Assembly (NCBI GenBank): GCA_007570785.1 | Contig: ML660774.1 | Location: 5,697,433-5,761,432, forward strand | DNA: 64,000 bases | From: Antilocapra americana | Lineage: Eukaryota; Chordata; Mammalia; Artiodactyla; Antilocapridae | Direction of reading: 5' to 3' | In this document: piece by piece, positions 38,366-50,789 of the stretch | How positions within the stretch are numbered: position 1 is the first letter of the stretch | How the letters are laid out: each line of letters starts with the position of its first letter | Made by a program: the position numbers and the translations under genes | The notes under the pieces: generated by a model | Told to the model about the DNA's origin: nothing | The model's input: only the letters and a program-made list of their open reading frames with translations | Databases searched by the model: none

Positions 38366-39977
38366 AAGATTTTTTAATATGGAGAAAATAGATTCTAATT
38401 CCCAACAAGCAACCATTAAGTGATCTTGCAAAAATACAACTATAGTTGGTAAACATCTTGTATTTACAAGTCAATTTTAAGAAATGGACAACTTCTGAGT
38501 GTGTCTGCTACTGTCAAAAGAGAGATGAATTAAGAATTTGTGTTAGACTTTTTATAATTGCTTTGAGGTGAATGCTTAGTTTTGATTCAGATAAGCAGGA
38601 AAACAGCACAGTGCAGAAAAAGGAATCCTGAAATAGCATCAGGAGATCTGTTAGGTACTTTGAAAATGTTTGTGTTTGGTGTTGAGTAAAGCTCTTGACA
38701 CTTAATATGTGTAACTTAAGATCTCTCTGCAAATACAGAGACTGATCCCAAAGTTAATGAGAGACAGAGAGACACACACAGAGACACATGTCATGAGTCC
38801 TGTTTATGCGCTAACTGGGTAAATCACTGACCCCCTCTCTGCCTGTGTTACATCCTCCTACATCAGGGGTAACGATCCTGTCACACACTACATTTATTAG
38901 GAGATAATAGATATCAAGGTATTTTAAAATGCAAAAAAAAAAACCCACACTGAACTGATTATATCTACATGAATGTTTCTATAACTTTAAAACATACACC
39001 GCTGTTTACTTGCATAATTTTTAAATTGTTTTTAAGACTCTTGGAGTTAACCAAAACAGCCTGTTATTAATCACCGTCATAACATTACTATAAAACTTTC
39101 CTTTTGCAACAACATACTGCAATGGAAAAGTGCTTGTGTGGCAGGACACGAGAGTTACCAGTTACTATTTTTTCCTTCCCTCCCCTCCAAATTCTGTCTC
39201 TGCCTTCAGTTTCCTAGATGTAGTGCAGAATCATGTCTCTAGCCTACGACCTTCGCAGAAGGTACAGTCGACTCCCCTCTGTGTGGCTTTTCACACTCCG
39301 CTGTGTGCCCTTTATCATCAGAAGGTCTGGGTCTGAGGTCACGGTCCACAACTTACTCATTTGGAACCTTACACTCAGAAAGTCTCAGTTTTCACAGATT
39401 TACAATACCAAAAAAATATATATATAGTAGCTACCTAATGGAGTCTTTGGGAAGGTTAAATGAGATGATAGGCTAAAACACAAGCACAACAGCTGACACA
39501 TAGTTACGTGCTCAGTGAACATTTTATTTTTAAAAAGTATTGCATCCCCATGTTCCCACACCAACACAGAGGACCCGGTCTGGCTGAGAGAATGCCTGGT
39601 GCTGCCGCCAGTCTGTGCCACCTCACCTAAGCCATCCTCGTTAGCTAAGCTGTCCGCCCAGGGGGTCAAGGGCCCAGCGGAACACAGAGCTGCCAGTCTT
39701 CTCTGGCACTCTTCCCATGCCCTCCACGGGTCCTGTGCAAACCAGGACCCACCACACCATCATGAAGAGTGGCAGCAGCTGCCTCTCATGGGATCCACTC
39801 TGCTTTCCAGCCTGGGCATTAAAGAATTGGGATCATTCTTCTTTTTTTATAGATGTATTTTATTTCTCTAATTCTCCCTTTATTTGTCTGCCAAGATAGT
39901 TCATTACACCAGTGCTCAGTAATTTCAGTAGCATTCTGACGTTGAGTTTGTTGCCTCCTTTTTCTCACTCTCTCTTT

Positions 39978-40018
39978 GTATCTCTCTCTCTCTCTCTCTG
40001 TCTGTCCCTCTCTCTGTG
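39978..40018. repeat. (TC)n simple repeat
   Basis: Pyrimidine-pure TC-rich tract. It yields the Arg/Glu-rich chance ORF on the minus strand at 39819-40049. Confidence 0.9.
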
Positions 40019-41523
40019 TGTTTCTGTCTCTCATTAACTTTGGAATCAATTTCTATATTTGCATAAAATTCTTAAGTTACACATCAGTGTCGAGAGCTTC
40101 ACTCAATGCCAAACACCAACATCTTCAAAGTACGTAACATCCTAAGAACAAACACTGTTTGAGCATCTGTTTTCAAAGCAGGGTTTAACAAGATCCAATA
40201 CCATTTGGTATGTTTCTCATTATATGACATCTTAAGTAGAACCAAAATCCCATTTTACTGAGATTTTCTATAATAAAAAATATATGTAATAAAGCCCTGG
40301 CCCATCTGGCAGAAAGTAAAGCAGCTCTCCAAACACAAACATGACGTTGCTTTTTAACATTTAATATCTGTGCATGACCCAGGGACTGTTCCTTCTCTTC
40401 AAAGTCTGTTAAAACCAGTAATATAAGCAAATCTATCATTCAGGAAGACTTTTTATGTCACATAAAAGCTCACAATGATGATACATTATTTTGGGTAGAA
40501 ACTATGGCTCTTTTGCAATATTTCTTATTGCTAAGCCAGAATATGTCCATCAAAACTTTTACTGTATGCAGAACTACAGCATTTTATTCACACATTGCTG
40601 AACTATCTGAAACCTTGAAAAATGTATGCAGTGATCAATGTTTAGAAAGCTTCTGATATTTTGCCACTCAAAAAATACATACTTTAATGCAAAATGACAT
40701 GAAATTATGCTTCTTCGTGAGTTGACAATTTGTGTATTGGAGAATTGTAAACCAGTATATTAATCCTTGAAAAAAATCAGTCTTTAAAGGAAATTGCTGA
40801 AAAACTATAATTTAAACAGGGAGTGTGAGCCTATATGTTTGTTACAAATTGTCCAGGGTAGATGTGGCTATGTTCCTCTATATGTTTGGTGTGTTTCTTT
40901 ACTGAAGGATGATTTTTATATAAGGAATTGTTAACAAAAGAATGTGAGACTGGTAATAGAATGTCCCCAAACTGTTGAATCATTTTAAAAAATTGATCAA
41001 TTATATACAGTGCTAGTGGACTTTCACTCAGCTATTATACTTTTCCTATAGCATTATGCTAAGGTCAGTTATTAATTCATCATTAATAATGTAACACTCC
41101 ATTCTTAGCCATTTATATTTTTATTAGATGTTTATTAACTTTGCCTTAAATTGCTATACTTGTGTCCACAAAAGTGTTGTCTGAGATTTTAAAACCTCAG
41201 AAAATAGAATTTATTTCTTTGACAGATGCTTACTGAGATCTGGTCGGTGACAGACATGAATGATATAAGACAATCTTGGGAGATACTTCACTCAGTCAGG
41301 GAGCTCTCCCCAGGAAGCTGACACCAACCATCAGAAGGAAGAATAGGTATTTTTCAGTGGGTAGAGAGCATTGCAGATGTGGGGGCTGAGGCGGGTATTT
41401 ACTGAGAGATGCTATGGTCTAGTCCAGTGACTACAAATGGTTCAGTAATAAGTAAAGGAAAGGAGTACAGAATAAGTAAATGAAAGGCCTGCATACTACA
41501 GGCTGTCCCAGTGGGTACCAGCT

Positions 41524-41708
41524 ATCCTTCATATATATGGTCTAGAAAATTCCTGGAGAAGGGCATGGCAACCCACTCCAGTATTCTTACCTGGAGAATC
41601 CCATGGACAGAGGAACCTGGAGGGCTACAGTCCATGGGGTCACAAGAGTTGGACATGACTGACTGACTGACACACACACATCCTTCGTATACATGGTCTA
41701 GAAAATTC
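41524..41708 (+). repeat. 5'-truncated Bov-tA SINE with 29 bp target-site duplication
   Basis: The SINE body is 41553-41679, from 'ctggagaagggcatggcaac' to 'gactgactgactgacacacacac'. It is flanked by 29 bp direct repeats at 41524-41552 and 41680-41708 that begin 'atccttc' and end 'atggtctagaaaattc', differing at two positions. Confidence 0.9.
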
Positions 41709-42066
41709 ACAGCATTTAAGGTCGGTGTAACCAGCCTCATTTTGTAAGTAAACCTAATGTTTAATAATATTACATCATTTGTCCAAAGTTAAATTCTAGG
41801 TTGGGCTTCCCTGGTGCTAAAAAGTCTGCAAATACAGGAGACACAAGAGACAGAGACCCAGGGTGGATCCCTGGATCAGAAACATCTGCTGGAGAAGGAA
41901 GCGGCAACCCACTCCAGTATTCTTGCTGGGAAATCGCATGGACAGAGGAGCCTGGCTACAGTCCATGGGGTTGTAAAAGAGTCAGACACGACTTAGCGAC
42001 TACACAACAACAAATTCTAGACTGAGATTGAACCCACGTCTAACTCACTGCTCTTTACACTGTAAC
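41709..42066 (-). repeat. MIR SINE (reverse), split by Bov-tA
   Basis: 41709-41801 ('cctcattttgtaagtaaacc', 'tcatttgtccaaagtt') and 42012-42066 ('ctgagattgaacccacgtctaactcactgctctttacactgtaac') form one reverse MIR. Confidence 0.7.
41802..42011 (+). repeat. Bov-tA SINE with target-site duplication
   Basis: 'tgggcttccctggtgctaaaaag' to 'cacgacttagcgactacacaacaac'. AAATTCTAG occurs immediately upstream (41791-41799) and downstream (42012-42020). Confidence 0.94.
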
Positions 42067-42579
42067 AGCTTCGTTTTGTTGGTATATATTGTATATTTAA
42101 TAAGGGCTTTTTAACAGTAGATGTTATCACACTGTTTCTAACAGTTCTTTCTAAACTCTTACATCTCTCTTTGGTAAATTCTAATATGTATAATGAATAT
42201 ATACTGTCAAATGATGTTGAAAAATTCTCCTTCATTACATAGTAATATGACAATCACCAGATTTCCCCATGGATATTTAGCCTTCCTTAGGGATTAATTC
42301 CTAAACTCTATTTTATGGAGCACAAATGAACATTCAGTGTTAATGGTTAATGTGACAGTGAGTATTACTCTAAATATTTTTAAAGAATAAAATAAAAATA
42401 TGTAAAATAATAAATTATATTACCTTTCTCTAATTACCTGGACTTCTAGTTATCTTTTTGCTAAGATTTTTACGTAAAGAAAATTAGTAAACGTATAAAA
42501 TTTATGTATGAATTTATACATAAATTTATAAGATTATCAAACCTATATCCAAAACTTTATGTGAAGTTACCTGACACAT

Positions 42580-42785
42580 TGGAAAAGACCCTGATGCTGA
42601 GAAAGATTGGAGGCAGGAGGAGAAGGGGACGACAGAGGATGAGATGGTTGGATGGCATCACTGACTCGATGGACTTGAGTTTGAGCAAGCTCCGGGAGTT
42701 GGTGATGGACAGGGAAGCCTGGTGTGCTGCAGTCCATGGGGTTGCAAGGGTTCTCACATGACTGAGCAACTGAACTGAACTGAAT
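42580..42785 (+). mobile_element. BovB-derived 3' end (ART2-like) with target-site duplication
   Basis: 'ggaaaagaccctgatgctgagaaagattggaggcaggagg' to 'gagcaactgaactgaactgaa' is the terminal BovB segment with its short tandem tail. CTGACACAT flanks it at 42571-42579 and 42786-42794, so it inserted as this truncated unit. Confidence 0.93.
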
Positions 42786-42983
42786 CTGACACATATGTGT
42801 GTTGCCTGATCTGTGCTAGTGCTGAATTGTAAGTCAAAGGTTTGAAGATTATTCATCTTAAATTAAGAATATTCAAATATTACTGTGTGTTGTGCATCTG
42901 AATCCATGCTGACCATTTCATGCACCATATTGATCTGTGAGACCACTTGTTACCTTAATCCAAGTGAAGAGCGCTATGTCTCA

Positions 42984-43063
42984 AGTTCAGTTCAGTCGCT
43001 CAGTCGTGTCCGACCTTTTGCCATCCCATGCAGCACACCAGGCCTCCCTGTCCATCGCCAACT
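42984..43063 (-). repeat. Bov-A2/ART2 fragment
   Basis: 'agttcagttcagtcgctcag' through 'tgtccatcgccaactc': reverse 3' end of a ruminant SINE/BovB unit, truncated after 80 bp. Confidence 0.88.
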
Positions 43064-43330
43064 CTTAAGAACCTACAGTTGTTACAACCACGTACTGTAC
43101 ATGTGCAAGGGTCCTATGGTCCTGTCCTGCCACTCACTTAAATGATGGTGAATGGTAGAATTGGAACAAAGCAGAGCAAAGAGTGATTCATTCCAAGAGT
43201 TTCCCGGTACTAATTAGCCAAGTAATATCAACTCTTTATTAAAGTGCTGCTGTGTTGCCTTGCACTGCTGCCTCAATTGCCTTTGTGTGAGGGACGGTTT
43301 TCTAATTTTTGCTAGGCAATTAATACTTGG

Positions 43331-43456
43331 CATTTCAGAACGTGGTAATTTTCACTTTACGTGTGACTCCTGTTACTCAGAGTATGGACAGCCTAACTTT
43401 ACATGTGACTCCTGCTATTCAGAACATGGAAATCCTAACTTTACATGTGACTCTTG
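43331..43456 (+). repeat. 42 bp minisatellite, three copies
   Basis: Units are 43331-43372, 43373-43414 and 43415-43456. Each ends in 'gtgtgactcctg' or a close variant ('catgtgactcttg'). The period is a multiple of three and the array lacks stops in one frame (43260-43508), but that frame stops before the next exon. Confidence 0.88.
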
Positions 43457-43532
43457 TTATGAATGGATGTACCATTTGATGTTGCAGCTGGAAGCAGCAG
43501 ACCTTTAAACAACGTGTGTTTTTTACCCCCAG

Positions 43533-43655
43533 CAATGCATCTCTTTGGCCTCAATTGGCAGTTACAGCAGACCGAAAATGACACATTTGAGAATGGAAAA
43601 GTGAATTCTGATACCATGCCAACAAACACGGTATCGTTACCTTCTGGCGACAATG
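43533..43655 (+). CDS. TENM3: TENM3 coding exon: extracellular juxtamembrane segment
   Basis: This 123 bp exon completes the Ala codon begun at 18720 and encodes [13 protein letters not shown] followed by a Ser/Thr/Asn-rich linker ending SLPSGDN. An N-glycosylation sequon is present (NDT). The first residues extend the membrane-proximal end of the helix. The rest is low in hydrophobic residues and probably flexible stalk between membrane and the extracellular domains. The acceptor is CAG at 43530-43532 after 'gttttttacccc'. The donor is GTAAGA from 43656. It begins and ends in phase 1, so skipping it would remove 41 residues without shifting the frame. Identity to TENM3 is clear from the joined reading frame and from recalled family sequence. 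Confidence 0.95.
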
Positions 43656-44675
43656 GTAAGAGAAGAATCACCTGTCCTGTGTTTGTCTTTTAACATCTCT
43701 TTTCCACAAACTTATTTCTACCCATATTAGAGCCAGTTCTATATAGGAGAAGGAAGAAGTTTTGGAATTACAAATATTATCTTTGAATGAGTGGTTTTCA
43801 TTCATTTACTTGAAGCATTGAACAGTCTTTTTCACAGGAATAATACAGTGTTCTGCCTTCTGAGCCGATGGCTAGGCCTTTCTGCCTTTCCTTCACAAGT
43901 GTGCATTTTGTTTTATTTGTCTGTAGATAGATTATAATTCAGTGTATCATCTCTTATTTCACCTTGGGTTTATCGAGCTTTCTTCATTCAGCTAGTATGT
44001 GGAGTTGGAATACTGTCTTCATTTTGCTTTAGAAGCTTTTACATACAAAAGACATTAAAGGATTATTGTTTATTGACCTTTCCTCAGCCTGTCCTTTCTC
44101 TAAACTTTCAAAAGTTTATACTTTAAGTTAACAGACTTTCGAATCAGTTGGTTCCAAGTTTAAAAATTGGTATTTAAGAGGTTAGAGAATGCTGTATTTC
44201 ATTTTTCTCAATATAAACACCCAGAAAAATATGTATATATGTAAGTATATTTATATTATGTACCTATTATTATTATACATGTGTACATGCTTACATTTAT
44301 GTTTGGCATTTGGCATTCTCTGACTTTTTGCAAAATGTCATTGTACTTTATATCTCAAAGCAACCAGATAAAGACACCTTTTTCCGTCACATGAGAAACA
44401 GGCTTTTTGCCTTTCAGCATTTCCCTGGCTCTCCTTCCTCTTTGTTTCTAATCTGGAATATTTGTGTTCTGCTTTGACATCAGTTATTTTCATCCTCATG
44501 TGGCTGATTTCTTTGCAAGACTGATAAGAAGCTATCATATATTTATATAGTATATTTATTTGCATTTTATATATGTTGCTGCTTTACATGTACCCACTGG
44601 CTGGGACTAATGCTTTTACCATATTTTTTTGTTCTTTGCTTTTCCATCTTCTGTTTTAATAATAATATTTCCTGA

Positions 44676-44920
44676 CACCCCTCTTCTTTCTTAGGAAGGC
44701 TGACGGATTTTAGAAGATGTTAGATTTTCACAGTAATAACAAATACCACCACTCCTGCCCCTGTATAGAGTGTTTAATGCTAAGTGCTGTATATTCACCC
44801 CTCTTGTTTCTTAGGGAGGCTGAGGGATTTTATAAGACATTTCTAAACGTTAGATTTTCACGGTAATGATAATACCACCACCGCTGCCCCTGGGTAGACT
44901 GTTTGATACCAAGTGCTATA
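44676..44920 (+). repeat. 120 bp tandem duplication
   Basis: Two diverged copies, 44676-44795 and 44796-about 44920, each starting 'cacccctctt(c/g)tttcttagg(a/g)aggctga' and sharing 'gttagattttcac(a/g)gtaat' and 'taccaccac(t/c)(c/g)ctgcccctg'. The second has a small insertion after 'ataagac'. Confidence 0.9.
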
Positions 44921-45303
44921 TATTTCAAATAAACTATAATCTAATGGTTGATGATTGTGACAATGGAAATTAGCACACAGTGGATTAAAGAAGAGTGAAG
45001 AAAAGCTGGCCTAATTAAAACTGTTGGTGGGAAATTTCAATTAAGTGAAATATAATTACTTTAAACAACTGTTTAATCTTTTATGCACTGATAACACACT
45101 TATGAACAGATCCAGTAACTCTACAGAAATTAAAAGTATTTATTTTGGATTTATATAGACTGAAATTTAGACTGTCTCTTAAAGTGGACGGTTCCTGTGA
45201 ATGATCAGATGGCACTTGTTAGGCACACTGTTTTACAGACCGAAGAGAAAAATGCTTATTGTACACATTTTGTGTATTTGTTTATACATCCTAACCTTTT
45301 ATT

Positions 45304-45512
45304 GGGCTTCCCCCTGTGGCTTGGCAGTAAAGAATCCGCCTGCCAATTCAGGACACACAAATTTGATCCTTGGATCAGGAAGATCCCCTGGAGAAGGAAA
45401 TGGCAACCCACTCCAGTATTCTTGCCTGGAGAATCCCATGGACAGAGGAGCCTGACAGGCTATAGTCCATGGGGTCGCCCAGAGTCGGACATGACTGAGT
45501 ATCTGAGGACAG
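45304..45512 (+). repeat. Bov-tA SINE
   Basis: 'gggcttccccctgtggcttggcag' to 'cggacatgactgagtatctgag'. Full-length plus copy, the source of ORFs at 45197-45520. Confidence 0.94.
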
Positions 45513-45617
45513 CACTTTAGTATAAGACAAAATGAAGGCGATCAATTTAGGTTAGTATAACTCTGGTAAATGACTTCTCCAATTAAAAAAAAAAATCTTT
45601 TATAGAAACTTCTGGTT

Positions 45618-45850
45618 TTAAAATAAATAAGTCATGGGATATAATATACAACATAGTGACTTTAGTTAGTAAAATTGTCTCATATATATGAAGGTTGTGA
45701 AAAAGTAGATCTTAAAAGTTCTTGTCACATACAGAAAAAATTGTGACTATATAATATTAGACATAGATTGTTTTACAATATATGCAATTATCAAGTCGTT
45801 ATATACCAGAAACTAATATAATGTTGCATGTCAATTATATGTCAGCAAAT
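45618..45850 (+). repeat. L1 3' end (mammalian L1MA/B type)
   Basis: 'gggatataatatacaacatagtgactttagttag', 'gtagatcttaaaagttcttgtcac' and 'ataccagaaactaatataatgttgcatgtcaattatat' are hallmarks of this sense-oriented L1 3' UTR. Confidence 0.88.
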
Positions 45851-48800
45851 AATGGAAAACTGCTTTTGTATGAGGACAAATTGAAAAACAATGATTCATT
45901 GTCTTTAAACAAAAAAGGTTCAAATTGCTTTTAAATTTTACATTACTATTCATCATGTTGTATTTGAATTTACTCACATACAAGCCAATTTCAAAGAAAT
46001 AGATTTTAGAGCAAGTTAAAAATTACCTGTGAATTGAAGAAATGGGGCTAACAGTGCTTCAAGAGTATCAAGTTTTATTCAATATTGTGTATAGTATTTA
46101 TGTTGTTGTACTGTCTAATAGCTCCTTAATTAGATGCTGCATTGATTTTGTCCATTAAACTACATTTGCAAGGTAATGTTTTAATTCACTTAGCTTGTGA
46201 TGTAACACTCTGTATACATAATGTTAAGTTATGGCATGTGGTTGTTTATAAAAAGATATTTTCTCTCAGAGATCTCAAAGTCAGAGTGTGAATCCAAGGT
46301 TAGGTCATAGAATTGGAGGGTGGGCTATTGATTGTCTATAAATGCCCAACCTTGCTTCCTGATGTCTTAATTATTAGTGCCTCTGTGGGACCTACGATGA
46401 TATTTATTATCATTTACCTTCCTTGACAATTGTTAGACCTTCGTAGTTGGATGTATTTTCTGCCTTTTCACTTTAATCAGTATAGGCCAGTTTAGTCACA
46501 TGATGTGCAGACAGCAAGCTCATGAAATCTGTGGCCCCAAAGAGTAGTACTTTTTTCACTTTGAGTGGTTTTCTGATGTCATAGAGTACTTCTCAAACAG
46601 ATACCAAACCCCCTAAATTACCGATAGGATTTTTAAGTACTACTCTGTTTTGTCCTTATGATATCTGGGGGTTATAAACTATTATTCATCAAATATCTCA
46701 GAGTACAAAGTCCTTTATTTAATGGAGTTATCTGAGAAATGCCACTTTGCTGATGTGTTTCTATATGAACCAGGAATCACATAAGGAGGAGAGGAATAAC
46801 AATAGCCATGTGTCCTCAGCCTCTTTGTTTTCACACTCTGACAACCATATTTTAAGACATTAAGACTGTTGTGACACACACTTACTGATGAAAGGAAAAA
46901 TCACAGTCAGCAGGTGAAAAGACAGCTAGTGGCTCCCACATCGAGGCACAACAGGACAGGTTGGGGGAAAAAAACCTTCAAGATGATACTTTATTGTGTT
47001 TGAAGATGCGGTACATCTCACTCTAACTGTGAAGGCTTTAATTGGTTTGATTCCAAACCCACACGCTTTTGAGTTTAGAATAACTACAGGGCAGTCTGTT
47101 GCCCTATTTTCCCCTCCATCTTTCCTCCTTTTTCTCTTGGTAAAACCTGCAGACCACCTTAGTACTTCCTGTGATCATTCCCAGGTTCAGACTCTGGGGG
47201 CTTAAGGATGGAGTGATCTCAGTAAGGGAGGATGGAGAGCACTGAAACTAGCCCTCCTTTCATTTCCTCTGAAGCCAAAGTTTTCTGGAATTCAGGACAT
47301 GATGAAAGACATCTGTTTCCAGGCTTTTATCTGGGAGGACTGACGAGCTTCAGAGGAAAAGGTTGTCCAAGTATTTACAAGTTTATCAAACGGTGTCAAT
47401 GGCACGCTGACTTCCAGGTGTGTTTACAATCAATAAAGAGCATTTGAGAATGCTAACAGCAGTGACCCCGCTTGACCTGGCCGAACGAGAGGAGGGCCAT
47501 GACTTGAAAAGCAGCAGTGCGGAATTTAAAAAGACAAAGCACCTTCACAAAACTCCAGTCTCCTGACATTCAGATAGAGGCTTTTTAGCAGGAATCCTGT
47601 ACTAATATTAGCTGCCAGTTCCGTGGATTTTAGGAAGAGAAAAATCTGTGATGTCCTTATCTCTGTGCATCATTGATTATAGTGAGAGGGTCAGGTCGGC
47701 ATCTACCTTTTGGGAAAAAGACATTTTGAGACTTCAAAATAAACCCTAGATTCTAAATAGTTCGATAACTTAAAGCAGATAGACATTGATAGCCACTTAA
47801 AAATGAGTATATTTCATAAGATAAGCTAGATCAATGATCTTAAAACTGTTTTGTTCTTATGCATCTAAAATATGTGTACTAATTTGAGTTGTATTTCCTA
47901 CAACCGTAGTACTTGTAAGTGGTTTTTTTAAAAATCTGTTTCATTCTATACTGAATTTTGTTTACATTTATCAGTTGTACCTATTGGGCTGAAATCAACC
48001 TAATTATGATATACATTATATTAGGCATTTTTGATTATTAAGTATAAAAAGTGAAAATGTATTAAAAAATACCTCTCTGAATGAGATGGAGACTTTCAGA
48101 CAGTTTATGTATTCACTGATGAAAATTACTTATTATAAGAGCAAAGCAAGTTTCAATATCAGTTCTATTCCTATTTTCCTTTTTTATATGTGTAAACATA
48201 AGAAATCTCCCTACAAAATAAGCATATGGGAATGGAAGAATATTTTTAGGAAGGTGTCTCATTCAGTTATTTGAAGTCCTTGTTAGTCCTATGTTAAAAA
48301 TCACATGGTATCTATTTCCAAAAAGTATATTTAGTGATCTTCAACTGTCAATTCCACCACATTTCATCTTCAGTTTTATTGAAAGCAAAGAATTGGCAGC
48401 TACTTTCTTTCAAAAAGATTCCTTATGCAGTTTTCCAAATCAATCCAGTTTCTCAGTTTCCATGGATCACACCAGAAAAGGCTTCACCAAAGCTTAGCAA
48501 AATGCATACCGCTAATTATATCTCTTATTCTTTTACTTAGTGGCACTTTATTTTATCTGATATATACAGAATGGAGTGGAAAATGGAACCATTGTTCATT
48601 TTCATTTACCTTTGTTATAATCTCTTTTGAATGCTTTTATCATATTATATACTTTTAGTCTCTCTAATTAGCTCATCAAATGTATGGGAAATCTATGTAA
48701 TTTACTGGTAGAGCTAGTTTTCAACAAAATCAAACTTACTTTCTGCCATTAAAAAGTCTGGCTTGTTTTTTCCAGTTCAAATAAATTAATATAAATTTTG

Positions 48801-50179
48801 TCACAACCATCTCAGCTCAGAATTCCTATGCTAGGCAGGCAGTAGAGAGATGGATAAAACTCAGAACCTTGCCAGGAGTTTGACAATTGGATTAAATAAG
48901 GTATCATTGCCTTTAATACTTCTTACTTTTTTGATGTTCTCTTTGCAATCATGAAACTCTTCTGCAGATGAAAAGCATTCATAGGCAATGAGTGAGTGGG
49001 TGATAGGGGCACAAAACAAAGATTTCTCTCTCCCTCTTGATGCATCAGATTTTAAACCCTGCCAGCAGTCTTAAATAGTCCATTCCTTAACTTCATTGCT
49101 CTTTGCCTTTGCTAGAAATACATGTATGGCAGGAAAATCAAAACAGTCCTTCTTTGGGTTTATGGTGTCTTGGTTAAAGAAACTTTATCAACAAAAACAC
49201 TTTCAATTTTGCCCGTTTGACATCCTGGAAACTTTATGTTCTAAGAGAATGTATCAAAGAAAGATTCTGGATATGAAAGAAGTATGCCTGTCTGTTGTAA
49301 TGGAAATCTAAATACGGGAATTGTTGAGGTTCTAGAAATTAATTCTCATAAAATAATGTACCCCTTTTTCCTGCATTGAAAAGTCCTCGTGTGCCATAGG
49401 GATATGAACTACTCTTGTTTGAAGAATCCTGGACCGAATAATCTCCAAGGGCACTGGAACTGAGATTCTAGGAAGATTTTCCATTACAAGTAGACAAAAA
49501 GAAACAGTGATCAGAGCTACTGTTGCCCCATTCAAGCACATCCACTCAACCTTGGTTCTTTGGTATTACAATTAAAAATAACCTTCTTTCTGAAAAAGAG
49601 CCACCTGTTGAAGTAACTATGAGACTAGCTGTATAAGTAGATACACTTCTCGACGCAGAAGTGGGTAAACATATCATTGCAATGAGAAAGATTTTAACAC
49701 CTCAAAATCAGGATATAGAGCGAGCAATAAAGTAAAACCTGAAACCCTAGAAATCAGAACCTGATTACTGTTTCCAAAGCTAATGCCCTTGGGCAAAGAT
49801 GATGTTTTGGAAAACAGTTCTGGGATTAGCACCAGCTAATGCTGACCAGCTCTCAAAGCATGGGTACACTGTTAAAACATCTTCAAGGCCATTTCTAGCA
49901 GCAGTAGATAGGATCAAGACCAGAAAGCAGATTAAATCACACAAGCTTCATATAGCCACAATAGAACTTGTTAATGGCAATAATGTATAATAATAGCATT
50001 AGAAATCTGTGAACATAACAAATGAGTCTAAACATGAATGATCTCATGTATAAATACGTGTACTAACAGATCTTAGTGGAGTAAAGGAGTACTACCCTAC
50101 TCAGTATTTTAAAAAATAGTATATGTAGAAATCAACCAAAACTTATTAGGAATTTATAATAAATTATAATACAAAGAAT

Positions 50180-50388
50180 TTTCCCTGGTGGTTCAGACGA
50201 TAAAGAATCTGCCTCCTCCAATGCAGGAGACCCAGGTTCGATTCCTAGGTTGGGAAGATCCCCTGGAGAAGGGAGTGGCAACCCAGTTCAATATTCTTGC
50301 CTGGAAAATCCCATGGACAAAGGAGCCTGCCAGGCTACATATAGTCCATAGGGTTGCAAAGAGTTGGGCATGACTGAGCAACTAACAC
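50180..50388 (+). repeat. Bov-tA SINE with 17 bp target-site duplication
   Basis: 'tttccctggtggttcagacg' to 'gcatgactgagcaactaacac'. Flanks at 50163-50179 and 50389-50405 (ATTATAATA-C/T-AAAGAAT) are identical apart from one base. Confidence 0.95.
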
Positions 50389-50639
50389 ATTATAATATAA
50401 AGAATATTAGGTCATAGAAATCATGGCACACTAAGCCTATCATTCTCTCCCAGTAAAAATAAGTACAATTTTATGTCCTAAAACTGAAAGCTAAGCAGTT
50501 TCTCTGGTGTCTTTCAGTGGGCTAACATACCTGATTTTATATGGAATAGACAGATAAATATAAAACCTAATAATTTGAAATAAGTATTTGTGTTTAATAA
50601 AAAGCATGGATTATATAGGTGATTCTATAAGATACATAC

Positions 50640-50757
50640 TTTTGGAATTATGCAGACTTCTATTTGAATCTTGACTCAACCCTCCCTTTGGGTTATCATT
50701 TACTTCTCTGAGCCTTAAATTCCTCATCTCAAAATAATATCAATCTAACAGAGTTGT
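50640..50757 (+). repeat. MIR SINE
   Basis: 'tttgaatcttgactcaaccctccctttgggttatcatttacttctctgagccttaaattcctcatctc' follows the MIR core. Confidence 0.7.
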
Positions 50758-50789
50758 TTTGAAATTTAAAACACGTAATATAGATGAAA

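Larger units (their letters stand above)
18721..43532 (+). other. TENM3: TENM3 intron, 24.8 kb
   Basis: Bounded by GTAAGA at 18721 and CCCCCAG at 43526-43532, it splits the coding sequence exactly at the outer end of the transmembrane helix. It is filled with SINEs, BovB and L1 ends, MIRs and a MER5 fragment, listed separately. I recognise nothing in most of 18721-20810, 22570-23970, 26650-27780, 28000-29735, 31200-32290, 33000-34890, 35030-37080, 38370-39975 and 40020-41520. Confidence 0.95.

Noticed and set aside
43260..43508. Cys-rich repeated ORF as an alternative TENM3 exon
   Set aside because: The frame stops at 43508 before the acceptor at 43532 and the repeats arise from the 42 bp minisatellite.
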